DNA from: Buchnera aphidicola (Mindarus japonicus) | Lineage (GTDB): Bacteria; Pseudomonadota; Gammaproteobacteria; Enterobacterales; Enterobacteriaceae | Assembly (NCBI RefSeq): GCF_039393905.1 | Contig: NZ_CP135030.1 | Span: 62,001 to 126,000, forward strand | Direction of reading: 5' to 3' | DNA length: 64,000 nt | In this document: positions 42,994-51,636 of the stretch, in pieces | How positions within the stretch are numbered: position 1 is the stretch's first letter | How the letters are laid out: each line of letters starts with the position of its first letter | Program-made: the position numbers and the translations under genes | The notes under the pieces: generated by a model | The model's input: the letters and a program-made list of their open reading frames with translations, nothing else | Told to the model about the DNA's origin: nothing | The model's database searches: none

Positions 42994-43611
42994 ATGTTTT
43001 CTGGTATTGTACATGGGCGCACTAAATTAGTAGAAATTAAAAAAGAAGAGCAATGTTTTATATATATTTTTAAATTTAAAAAATATCAAATAAAAAATTT
43101 AAGATTAGGAAATTCAATTTCACATAATGGATGTTGTCTTACAGTCTCTAAAATTAATAAGAATTATGTTAGTTTTAATGTTATTAAAGAAACTTTAAAC
43201 AATACAAATTTAAAATATTTAAAAATAGGAGAATACGTAAATTTTGAAAGGGCAGCTAAATTTGGAGATGAAATAGGAGGACATATAGTTTCTGGGCATA
43301 TTATTACTATGGTTAAAGTTAAAAAAATTAAAAATGAAAATGAAAGTTATGTAATGTGGTTAACAGTATTAAATAGTAATGTTATGCAATTTATTTTTTA
43401 TAAAGGGTTTATTTGTATAGATGGAATTAGTTTAACTATAGCAAAAATAAAAAAAAATAGTTTTTGTATATGTTTAATTCCAGAAACATTAAGAATAACT
43501 ACCATAAAGGATAAAAAAAAAGATGATTATTTAAATTTAGAAGTAGATTTTTTTACACAAACTATTGTTTCTACAGTAAATACATTAGTCAAATCAAAAA
43601 AAATTTTATAA
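42994..43611 (+). CDS. ribE: Riboflavin synthase alpha chain
   Basis: This enzyme (called ribC or ribE in E. coli) dismutates two lumazines to riboflavin. Two lumazine-binding repeats cover about residues 1-90 and 97-190, starting MFSGIVHG and with HNGCCLTV and IDGISLTIAKI as the paired signatures. Length is 205 (E. coli 213). The MFSGIV start and AGAGG site fix the start codon. Confidence 0.96.
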   Translation: MFSGIVHGRTKLVEIKKEEQCFIYIFKFKKYQIKNLRLGNSISHNGCCLTVSKINKNYVSFNVIKETLNNTNLKYLKIGEYVNFERAAKFGDEIGGHIVSGHIITMVKVKKIKNENESYVMWLTVLNSNVMQFIFYKGFICIDGISLTIAKIKKNSFCICLIPETLRITTIKDKKKDDYLNLEVDFFTQTIVSTVNTLVKSKKIL

Positions 43612-43679
43612 AAAATTAAAGATTTTTAATAATTTTATTTAGTATGTATAAAAATTATGTATTTTTTTAGGTAAAATTT

Positions 43680-44261
43680 GTGAAAGAATATTTTTGGATT
43701 TTCATTAGTAATATTTTAATCGATAATTTTGTGTTATCAAAATTTTTAGGAATGTGTCCATTCATGGGTGTTTCTCAAAAAATAAAAAATTCCATTGGAA
43801 TAGGATATGCAACAATTTTTGTTATTATGTTAACCTCAATTTTTTCATGGATAATTAATTATTTTATTTTAAAACCATTTGATTTAACATATTTAAATAC
43901 TATGTTTTATATATTATTAATATCAGTTAGTGTTCAGTTGTTAGAAATAATTATTCGTTCGATGAGTTTTAAAATGTATAATTCATTAGGAATATTTTTA
44001 CCTTTAATAACAACTAACTGTGCTATTTTAGCGGTTCCTTTAGTTAGTTCAAAATTAAATTATTCATTTTTAGAAAATTTTATTCAAGGAGCTAGTTCAT
44101 CTATAGGATTTTTTATAGTTATCACTATATTTTCTAGTCTTCGAAATAGAATTTCTAGAACTAATATTTCGTTTGTATTTGAAGGGGTTCCGGTTTCTCT
44201 TGTAACTGCTGCTATAATTTCAATAGCTTTTATGGGATTTAACGGATTAATAAAATTATGA
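43680..44261 (+). CDS. rsxA: Rsx/Rnf electron-transport complex subunit A
   Basis: RsxA is an integral membrane subunit of the Rnf-type complex, which links ferredoxin/NADH redox to ion movement, and in E. coli keeps SoxR reduced. Six membrane helices are visible. The cysteines in FLGMCPFMGVS and LITTNCAIL bind an iron-sulfur cluster shared with RsxE in Rnf. Length is 193, as in E. coli. It starts at GTG with AGGT upstream. First of a six-gene operon. Confidence 0.95.
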   Translation: MKEYFWIFISNILIDNFVLSKFLGMCPFMGVSQKIKNSIGIGYATIFVIMLTSIFSWIINYFILKPFDLTYLNTMFYILLISVSVQLLEIIIRSMSFKMYNSLGIFLPLITTNCAILAVPLVSSKLNYSFLENFIQGASSSIGFFIVITIFSSLRNRISRTNISFVFEGVPVSLVTAAIISIAFMGFNGLIKL

Positions 44262-44770
44262 TGTTTAATATATTATTAGCGATGTTTTTTTTTACTATTT
44301 TAAGTGCATTACTAGGAGTATGTTTAAGTTTTTTTTCTATTTTTTTATTAGTAAAAAAAAGTAAATTTGCAGAAAAGATAGATAATTTATTACCTCAAAC
44401 ACAGTGTGGACAATGTGGGTACCCAGGTTGTTATCCATATGCTGAAGCTATTTTAAAAAAGAAAGAAGATATTAATAAGTGTGTTCCTGGAGGACGTAAA
44501 ATTTATTTAAAGATAGCAAAAATTTTAAAAATTAATATTGATCAAAATTTTTTTCAAGATAAAAAAAATTATTCTAAACTTATAAATCATACCGTTTATA
44601 TTGATGAACTAAATTGTATAGGTTGTGCAAAATGTTTAGATGTATGTCCAATAGATGCAATTGTTGGTTCATTTGGGTTTTTACATACTGTATTACAAAA
44701 ATTTTGTACAGGTTGCGATTTATGTGTTTCTATATGTCCTATGAATTGTATAAAAAGTAAGAAGCTATGA
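44258..44770 (+). CDS. rsxB: Rsx/Rnf complex ferredoxin-like subunit B
   Basis: RsxB carries iron-sulfur clusters. After an N-terminal membrane anchor (about 1-32) comes the CGQCGYPGC cluster site (C50, C53, C58, with C near 76), then two [4Fe-4S] motifs, CIGCAKCLDVCP and CTGCDLCVSICP. All cluster cysteines are kept. Length is 170 (E. coli 192); only the tail after the last cluster is lost. It overlaps rsxA and rsxC by four bases each. Confidence 0.95.
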   Translation: MMFNILLAMFFFTILSALLGVCLSFFSIFLLVKKSKFAEKIDNLLPQTQCGQCGYPGCYPYAEAILKKKEDINKCVPGGRKIYLKIAKILKINIDQNFFQDKKNYSKLINHTVYIDELNCIGCAKCLDVCPIDAIVGSFGFLHTVLQKFCTGCDLCVSICPMNCIKSKKL

Positions 44771-46374
44771 TAATACGAATCATTCAATTCTTTAAAAAAA
44801 AATTTTTAGAATTAAAGTTATTTTTTTTAAAAAAAAATTTTTTAGTTTCAGGAATTAATCTTTTTTCAAGAAGATATTTATCTGTTAATTCTTATTTAAA
44901 AAAAAATTCTATTCCAACTTATTTAAAAATAAGTTTGCCAAATACATTGGTACATAAAAAACAAATATGTATTAAATCTGGTGATTTTGTATTAAGAGGG
45001 CAATTATTAATTAAAGGAAATTATTTAACTGTTCCTATTAATGCTTCTACTTCAGGATATATAAAAATAGAGTATTCCTCAGATATTTTTAAAAAATCTT
45101 CTTTTATAAAAATAAAAAATATAATTATATATCCGGATAAAAAAGACTCTTGGAAAAAATTAAAATTATTAACCAAGTATTATGCTTACTCAGCTTCAAC
45201 TTTAATAAATCAAATTTATAAAGCAGGAATTTTAGGATTAGGAGGATCGGGATTTCCGTCATTTTTAAAATTACGTTTAGCTATTAAATATAAAGTTAAA
45301 ACATTAGTTATTAACGGTATCGAAAGTGATCCATTTATATCTTCAGATAGTATTTTGATACTTAAAAAAATTGATGAAATTTTTTTAGGATGTAAAATTC
45401 TTATGCATATTTTATGCATAAAAAAAGTGATTTTTGCTATATCTGAAAACAATATACAATGTATTCAAATTTTAAAAAAAGCAATTTTAAAGAGTTCTAC
45501 ATTTAATTTATGCATTCTTCCATCAACATATCCTTTAGGAAGTTCAAAGTTATTAATTAAGAAAATATTTGGAATAGAGATTAAAAAAGGTTTTCGATCG
45601 TTTCATTTTAAAATTATAGTACATAATGTTGGAACAATATATGCCATTAAAAGATCAATAATAAATGGAGAAGCATTTACAGAGCGAGTTGTTACGGTCA
45701 CCGGAACATCTTCTTTAATAAAAAAAGGAAACATAATAGTGCGAATAGGTACACCTATTAAACATATTGTAGATACGTGTTGCATGGCTAATGAAAGAAT
45801 AAAAAATATTTTAATCAATGGTACCATAATGGGTTTAAAAATAAATAACAGTGCGCTTTCTTATTGTTCTGTAAGTACGAATTGTATTGCAATATTTTTT
45901 GGTTCTAAAAATAATTATAAAAAAATAGAAAAAGAATGTATTTTTTGTTCAAAATGTTCAGAAGTATGTCCTGTAAATTTATTACCTCAAAAGCTATATT
46001 GGTATATCAAAGAAAAGAATCATGCTAAAACAAAAGAATATCATATTGATGCTTGTATTGAATGCAAAAATTGTGAATTAGTTTGTCCTAGCAACATTTC
46101 ATTAGTAAAATACTATAAAAAAGAAAAAAAAATAGTACAAACAAAAAATAAAGAGAAATTATTTACTAAGCAATTAAAAATTCGTTTTCAACAACATACG
46201 GAGAGAAAATTAATTAGAAAAAGAAATAATAATTTTTTTCCTACAGATAAAAAAAATAATAAAAAAATGAAATATGAATTTTATAAAGAAAAAAGTTTGT
46301 TTAAAACGAAAAAAGATAAAAGAAAATATGTTCAAGATGCATTTTTACGTGTAAAATTAAGAAAAAAAATATAA
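44767..46374 (+). CDS. rsxC: Rsx/Rnf complex subunit C
   Basis: RsxC binds FMN/NADH and two [4Fe-4S] clusters. GLGGSGFPS (about 158) is the nucleotide-binding glycine loop. CIFCSKCSEVCP (about 391) and CIECKNCELVCP (about 429) are the cluster sites. Length is 535 against 740 in E. coli; the difference is the C-terminal repetitive alanine/lysine-rich extension. A lysine-rich tail of about 90 residues remains. A 109-base spacer separates it from rsxD. Confidence 0.94.
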   Translation: MIIRIIQFFKKKFLELKLFFLKKNFLVSGINLFSRRYLSVNSYLKKNSIPTYLKISLPNTLVHKKQICIKSGDFVLRGQLLIKGNYLTVPINASTSGYIKIEYSSDIFKKSSFIKIKNIIIYPDKKDSWKKLKLLTKYYAYSASTLINQIYKAGILGLGGSGFPSFLKLRLAIKYKVKTLVINGIESDPFISSDSILILKKIDEIFLGCKILMHILCIKKVIFAISENNIQCIQILKKAILKSSTFNLCILPSTYPLGSSKLLIKKIFGIEIKKGFRSFHFKIIVHNVGTIYAIKRSIINGEAFTERVVTVTGTSSLIKKGNIIVRIGTPIKHIVDTCCMANERIKNILINGTIMGLKINNSALSYCSVSTNCIAIFFGSKNNYKKIEKECIFCSKCSEVCPVNLLPQKLYWYIKEKNHAKTKEYHIDACIECKNCELVCPSNISLVKYYKKEKKIVQTKNKEKLFTKQLKIRFQQHTERKLIRKRNNNFFPTDKKNNKKMKYEFYKEKSLFKTKKDKRKYVQDAFLRVKLRKKI

Positions 46375-46483
46375 TTTCTATTATAGTTTAAAACTAGTTA
46401 AAGGAAATATTTAATGAATTTGTATTTTATTTTTTATCTATAATTCAAAATTAATATTTTTATTTGATAAAAAAGTAATTAAT

Positions 46484-47533
46484 ATGATAAGTTTTCCCTA
46501 TATTTATAGAAAAAATAATGTAAATCAGATTATGATTTATGTGATCATAGCTATGATTCCTGGAATTTTAACAAAATCTTATTATGATCATTATAGTACG
46601 TTAATTCAAATAACAATATCCATAATTACAGCTATTATATTAGAAATAATTATTTTAAAATTAAAAAAAAAAAATGTAAAAGATATATTTGAAGATTTTT
46701 CTTATATTATTACAGGAATTTTAATAGGTGTTAGTATACCTTCTTTATCATCTTGGTGGATTAATGTAGTAGGTGTTTTTTGTGCTATTGTTTTAGCTAA
46801 AGAAGTGTACGGTGGATTTGGAAAAAATATATTCAATCCTGCAATGGTTGGATATGCAATATTATTAATTTCTTTTCCAGATTTCATGACTTATCTAGTT
46901 ATACCTTACAAATATATTGCTGAATATATTCATATTTCTGAAATTATAAAAAGTATTATGTCAAATAATTTTATTAATTATTGGAAAAATTTTTCAGATT
47001 CTATACATAAAATTGATTTTATAACTCAACCTACTCCTTTAGATTATTTCAGAAGTTATAAACATGAAAACAAAAGTTTTTTTTTAAATTTTTTAAAAAA
47101 ACAAAATGAATATTGTTTCTTTAATTTTTTGATTTCTAGAAACGTTAATATTGCTTTTTTTTTAGGAGGTTTATTTTTAATTTATAAAAAAATTATTAAT
47201 TGGAGGATTTCTTTTTCATTTTTAATAACATTTATTTCAATATCCGAATTAGGATGGGTGTTTCTTAAAGAGCAGTCAATTTCTCCATATGTACATTTAT
47301 TTTCAGGAGCAACTATGTTAGGTGCATTTTTTATAGCAACAGATCCTGTAACTACATGCTGTACTAATATGGGAAAAGTTATTTTTGGAATAGTAATTGG
47401 TATTTTAGAATGGGTCATTCGTACATTTGGTGGATATCCAGACGCAATGGCTTTTTCTATATTAATTGCTAATATGTTAGTTCCTTTATTAGAATATTAT
47501 ACTCAACCTCTTGTTTACGGAACTAAAGAATAA
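46484..47533 (+). CDS. rsxD: Rsx/Rnf complex subunit D, covalent flavoprotein
   Basis: RsxD is a membrane subunit carrying covalent FMN. The FMN threonine is probably T184 in QPTPLD, matching T187 of E. coli QATPLD. The FGKNIFNPAMVGYA and SGATMLGAFFIATDPVT blocks are conserved. Length is 349 (E. coli 352), with a slightly shortened N-terminus. An A12 run at 46673-46684 lies inside the gene without breaking the frame. Confidence 0.94.
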   Translation: MISFPYIYRKNNVNQIMIYVIIAMIPGILTKSYYDHYSTLIQITISIITAIILEIIILKLKKKNVKDIFEDFSYIITGILIGVSIPSLSSWWINVVGVFCAIVLAKEVYGGFGKNIFNPAMVGYAILLISFPDFMTYLVIPYKYIAEYIHISEIIKSIMSNNFINYWKNFSDSIHKIDFITQPTPLDYFRSYKHENKSFFLNFLKKQNEYCFFNFLISRNVNIAFFLGGLFLIYKKIINWRISFSFLITFISISELGWVFLKEQSISPYVHLFSGATMLGAFFIATDPVTTCCTNMGKVIFGIVIGILEWVIRTFGGYPDAMAFSILIANMLVPLLEYYTQPLVYGTKE

Positions 47534-47539
47534 TTAAAA

Positions 47540-48172
47540 ATGTTAATGAAAACAATTTCAAATGTTATAAAAATTGGTTTTTTTGCTATTTTTTTTTCAG
47601 GAATTACAGCTTTTGTGTATGAAAATACAAAACCTATTATTTATAAAAACGTTCAAGAAAAACAAAAAAAAATTTTAAAAATAATTGTAAATAATGAAAA
47701 AGATAGTAAGAATATACAATATAATTGTTATGTAACTTCTAACAAGTTACTTGGAGATAAAAAAAAACATCATATTTGGATAATTAAAAAAAAAAATGAA
47801 TTATATGGAATGATAGTAGAGTCAATAGCATTAGATGGATATTCTGGATCAATTAAAATGATAGTAGGAAGTGATTTTTTAGGAAAAATTTTTGGTGTTA
47901 GAATATTAGAACATTATGAAACGCCTGGATTAGGTGATAAGATTGATTCAAAAGTATCTAATTGGATTACTTATTTTTCTGATATGAATGTATTTAGTTT
48001 AATTTCAAAGGGAAAATTTGCTTTAAAAAAAGATGGAGGTGTAATAGATCAGTTTACTGGAGCAAGTATAACACCTCGAGCAGTGATTAATCAAATTAAA
48101 AATTCTGTGATATTTATATCAAAACAAAAAAACAGTCAGTTTTTTGAAACCTGTAATAATAAAAAAAAATAA
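47540..48172 (+). CDS. rsxG: Rsx/Rnf complex subunit G, flavoprotein with Ser at the FMN site
   Basis: RsxG has one N-terminal membrane helix and a periplasmic FMN-binding domain. HYETPGLGDKI (about 132) and KKDGGVIDQFTGASITPRAV are the family blocks. The flavinylation site is TGAS here, where E. coli has TGAT, so the FMN-bearing threonine is replaced by serine. Length is 210 (E. coli 206). An A11 run at 47786-47796 is inside the frame. It ends four bases before rsxE. Confidence 0.92.
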   Translation: MLMKTISNVIKIGFFAIFFSGITAFVYENTKPIIYKNVQEKQKKILKIIVNNEKDSKNIQYNCYVTSNKLLGDKKKHHIWIIKKKNELYGMIVESIALDGYSGSIKMIVGSDFLGKIFGVRILEHYETPGLGDKIDSKVSNWITYFSDMNVFSLISKGKFALKKDGGVIDQFTGASITPRAVINQIKNSVIFISKQKNSQFFETCNNKKK

Positions 48173-48176
48173 ATTA

Positions 48177-48833
48177 ATGAAAAATAAAATTTTTTATCGA
48201 ATCTGGAAAAAAAATATTATTTTGGATAAATTATTAGGATTGTGTCCTACATTAGCTATTACAACTAATGCATCCAATGCGTTGGGACTAGGTATATCCA
48301 CAATAATAGTTTTGGTATTAACAAATACTGTGATTTCTTGTATGAAAAATTGGATTCCAAATGATCTTCGTATTCCTATTTATATGATTATTATTTCTTC
48401 AATTGTAACCTGTTTAGATCTTTTGATAAATGCTTATGCTTTTAGCTTGCATGAATCGTTAGGAATTTTTATTCCATTAATTATTACTAATTGCATTGTT
48501 TTACATTCTGCTGAAGAAATAAGAAGCAAAGAAAAGATATACATATCGGTAATTAACGCTTTTTTGACAGGTGTAGCTGCTACTATTTCTATGGTAATAT
48601 TAGGAATTTTTAGAGAAATAATAGGAAAAGGAACAATATTTTTTAATGTAGATAACTTATTAGGTTCTTATTTTAGTTTTCTTTATTGTAAATTCATAAA
48701 CTCATCTTCATTATTTATATTAGCTACTTTACCCCCTGGTGCTCTCTTTATTTTAAGTTTATTGTTATCTATCAAAAGAATAATAAAAAATAAAAGAGTT
48801 AAACATATAGATTGTATTTTAAATTATAAATAA
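48177..48833 (+). CDS. rsxE: Rsx/Rnf complex subunit E
   Basis: RsxE is the membrane partner of RsxA. LLGLCPTLAITTNASNALGLG and GIFIPLIITNCIVLH contain the cluster cysteines. Six helices are visible. I start at the ATG at 48177, four bases after rsxG; a TTG at 48144 would overlap rsxG and adds 11 residues with no match. Length is 218 (E. coli 231), with the shortfall at the C-terminus. Confidence 0.93.
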   Translation: MKNKIFYRIWKKNIILDKLLGLCPTLAITTNASNALGLGISTIIVLVLTNTVISCMKNWIPNDLRIPIYMIIISSIVTCLDLLINAYAFSLHESLGIFIPLIITNCIVLHSAEEIRSKEKIYISVINAFLTGVAATISMVILGIFREIIGKGTIFFNVDNLLGSYFSFLYCKFINSSSLFILATLPPGALFILSLLLSIKRIIKNKRVKHIDCILNYK

Positions 48834-48871
48834 TAAATTCATATGTTTAACTGTATTTATAATTACAAATC

Positions 48872-49513
48872 ATGAATAATCATAAAAGATATCTAATATT
48901 ATTAGAATTTAAAAGAAATAATCCAAAACCAAAAACAGAACTTATATTTTCTTCTACATTTGAATTATTAATTTCTGTAATTTTATCGGCACAAACAACA
49001 GATAATCAGGTTAATAAAGCAACTCGAAAACTATATTCTATAGCTAATACACCCAATCAGATTTTAGATCTTGGAATAGAAAAAATTAAATATCATATAA
49101 AAAATGTTGGTTTATCTAATATTAAAAGTCAGTATTTAATTAAAACTTCTAAAATATTAGTCAATAAACATAAAGGGTTAGTTCCTAATACTCGAAAAAA
49201 ATTAATGAACTTACCAGGTGTAGGAAGAAAAACAGCTAATATTATTTTAAATATTGCATTTAAAAAAAATACAATTGCTGTGGATACGCATGTTTTTAGA
49301 GTAGTAAATCGTATTAATTTTGTTTCAGGAAAAAATGTTTTTATAGTGGAAAAAAAATTAGTTCAGTTGATTCCTATAGAATTTAAATTCTATGCTCATT
49401 CTTGGTTTGTTTTACACGGAAGATATATTTGTTTAAAAAGAAATCCAAAATGCAATATATGTATAATTTTTAAATTTTGTGAATTTTCTAAAAAAATAAA
49501 TTATTTAAACTAA
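48872..49513 (+). CDS. nth: Endonuclease III
   Basis: Nth is a glycosylase/AP-lyase for oxidised pyrimidines. The catalytic K120 in LPGVGRKTAN and D138 in AVDTHVFRV, and the [4Fe-4S] cysteines C187, C194, C197 and C203, sit at exactly the E. coli positions. Length is 213 (E. coli 211). It closes the rsx operon as in E. coli. It is one of few repair genes in this reduced genome. Confidence 0.97.
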   Translation: MNNHKRYLILLEFKRNNPKPKTELIFSSTFELLISVILSAQTTDNQVNKATRKLYSIANTPNQILDLGIEKIKYHIKNVGLSNIKSQYLIKTSKILVNKHKGLVPNTRKKLMNLPGVGRKTANIILNIAFKKNTIAVDTHVFRVVNRINFVSGKNVFIVEKKLVQLIPIEFKFYAHSWFVLHGRYICLKRNPKCNICIIFKFCEFSKKINYLN

Positions 49514-49625
49514 AAAATTAAATTTTTTTATATATTTTAAATAAATTAATAAAAAATTTTTGATATTAAAATTTTTTTAAAAAAATATTAATTTAGATCT
49601 TTTGTATGGTATTAGGAGGGAAATA

Positions 49626-50894
49626 GTGAAAGTCGATATAATTTCTGAATTAAAAAATAGAGGTTTAGTTCATAATTTAACTAAAGAAATAGAGTGTTCA
49701 AAGATTTTTTTAGAAAAAAAAATAAAAGTGTATTGTGGATTTGATCCTACAGCAGACAGCTTGCATTTAGGTCATTTACTTCCTTTAATTTGCATGAAAA
49801 GATTTCAAAAGAAGGGACATGAATTAGTTTTTTTAATAGGAGAAGCAACTAGCTTAATAGGAGATCCTAGTTTTAAAAAAGAAGCTAGAAAATCAAATTC
49901 TATTTCTAGTATGCATTCATTTAGTAAAAAAATTGAGATTCAAATTTCTAATTTTTTCAAAGGAAATAAGAATTTTTCTAATTTAAATATAATAAATAAT
50001 TTAACTTGGTTTAAAAAAATGAACCTATTAGATTTTTTATCTAATATAGGAAGACATTTTTCAATAAATTCAATGATTAATAAAGAATCCGTAAAGAGAA
50101 GAATTAAAAGGATCGACCAAGGAATAGCATTTTCTGAATTTTCTTATAGTTTGTTACAAGCATATGATTTTTTAAAATTATATCAAAAAAAAGGGGTAAT
50201 TCTTCAAATAGGAGGTTCAGATCAGTGGGGAAATATTTCTTCTGGAATTAATTTAGTTAGAAAAGTTACTAAAAAAAAAGTTTTTGGTTTAACTATTCCT
50301 TTATTAATGCGTTCTAATGGAGTAAAATTTGGAAAAACAGAAAGTGGAACAATTTGGTTAGATTCAAAAAAGACTAGTTCATATAAATTTTATCAATTTT
50401 GGATTAATGTTTCTGACATTGACGTATATGATTATTTGCGAAAATTTACTTTTTTAAAAAATTCAGAAATTAATGATTTTGAAAGCAAAAAAAACTTTGA
50501 GAAATATTTATTTTTAGCAAAAAAAAAATTAGCAGAAAATGTTACAACGTTAGTACATGGAAAAGAAAAATGTGATTCTGCGGAAAGAATTACTCAATCT
50601 ATTTTTTTAAATAATATCGAAGCTATGACAGAATTTGATTTTTTTCAATTAAAACAAGATGGTATTCCTACAGTTAATTTGGATAGCTCGGATGATTTAC
50701 AAGAAGCTCTAGTGAAATCAGGATTGTCCTCTTCTAAAGGACAAGCAAGAAATATGATTTTATCGAATGCTATTTATATAAATTATGTAAAAGAAAGAAA
50801 TGTTAAATATAAATTTAATTATAAAGATAGAATATTTGGAAAATATACTCTCTTAAGAAGAGGAAAAAAAAATTATTGTTTAATATGTTGGTAA
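49626..50894 (+). CDS. tyrS: Tyrosyl-tRNA synthetase
   Basis: TyrS charges tRNA-Tyr. HLGH lies at residues 47-50, GSDQWGN near 200, KFGKT near 235, and an S4-like RNA-binding domain at the C-terminus ends in LLRRGKKNYCLICW. The start is GTG at 49626, because TAGGAGGG at 49613-49620 is a strong ribosome binding site; a TTG at 49602 would put that site inside the gene. Length is 422 (E. coli 424). Confidence 0.97.
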   Translation: MKVDIISELKNRGLVHNLTKEIECSKIFLEKKIKVYCGFDPTADSLHLGHLLPLICMKRFQKKGHELVFLIGEATSLIGDPSFKKEARKSNSISSMHSFSKKIEIQISNFFKGNKNFSNLNIINNLTWFKKMNLLDFLSNIGRHFSINSMINKESVKRRIKRIDQGIAFSEFSYSLLQAYDFLKLYQKKGVILQIGGSDQWGNISSGINLVRKVTKKKVFGLTIPLLMRSNGVKFGKTESGTIWLDSKKTSSYKFYQFWINVSDIDVYDYLRKFTFLKNSEINDFESKKNFEKYLFLAKKKLAENVTTLVHGKEKCDSAERITQSIFLNNIEAMTEFDFFQLKQDGIPTVNLDSSDDLQEALVKSGLSSSKGQARNMILSNAIYINYVKERNVKYKFNYKDRIFGKYTLLRRGKKNYCLICW

Positions 50895-50953
50895 TGTATG
50901 TCATATTAAGTTTAATAAATAAATTTTATTCTTATACATAAAAATATTTATTT

Positions 50954-51331
50954 TTATTCAGATAAGGTGAAACTTTCTCCACAACCACAAAATTTTTTTA
51001 TTTTATCATTGTTAAATTTAAATATTTGATTCATTCCTTCTTTTACAAAGTCTATTTTAGTGTCTATTAAAAATGGAATAACTTTTATTGGTATAAATAT
51101 ATTAAAACCATTTTTCAAAAAAAATATTTCTTTTTCTTTTTTATTTTTTGCTATTTCTAATACATATTTAAATCCAGCACAACCTGTTTTTTTTAAGTTA
51201 ATCCTAATTCCTTTCCCTAAAGGATCTTTTTTTATAAGAAGCTTTATTTGTTTTTCTGCTGCTTTAGTAATATGAATTTTTTTACATTGATGGTATGAAT
51301 CGGATTTAAATTTGATATTTTTTTCAATCAT
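50954..51331 (-). CDS. sufA: A-type iron-sulfur carrier SufA
   Basis: SufA-type carriers receive Fe-S clusters from a scaffold and pass them to targets such as the Rsx proteins and Nth. The three ligands are C51 in KKTGCAGF and C115/C117 in CGCGES. Length is 125 (E. coli SufA 122), and IDFVKEGMNQIFKFNN is closer to SufA than to IscA or ErpA. No other suf gene is in the window. It converges with tyrS and is divergent from ydiK. Confidence 0.88.
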   Translation of the reverse strand: MIEKNIKFKSDSYHQCKKIHITKAAEKQIKLLIKKDPLGKGIRINLKKTGCAGFKYVLEIAKNKKEKEIFFLKNGFNIFIPIKVIPFLIDTKIDFVKEGMNQIFKFNNDKIKKFCGCGESFTLSE

Positions 51332-51636
51332 GAAAATTTTCCTTTTTAATTATTTCTAAGTTTAAAGCAGGTATTTTAAATTAATTTCAAAGTAATATTA
51401 TGATATAATTAGTATTTAAATAAGATTAAATAACAAACTTAAAAAATATTTTTTAAATTTAATATATATAATATATATATTAAAGTATAAAGAATTATTT
51501 TTTATATTCTTTTTTTATTAATAAAATATTTTAAATAAAATTAATTATTTTTATAGTAAATTAATTCTTATGAAGTGTAAAGTACAGTTTTTTATATAAA
51601 AAATAATTTGAACACAATTGAGGTATGATTTTTTAT
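51332..51636. other. Divergent spacer between sufA and ydiK
   Basis: No gene is visible. An AT dinucleotide stretch lies around 51460-51482. GAGG at 51620-51623 serves ydiK. Promoters for both genes must be here but cannot be resolved. Confidence 0.5.

Noticed and set aside
46414..46443. Nine-residue micro-ORF (MNLYFIFYL) with AAAGGAAA upstream, before rsxD
   Set aside because: It is too short to assess; such frames are common by chance. It could be a leader peptide but nothing supports it.
49602..49625. Upstream TTG start for TyrS
   Set aside because: It would place the strong AGGAGG ribosome binding site inside the gene.
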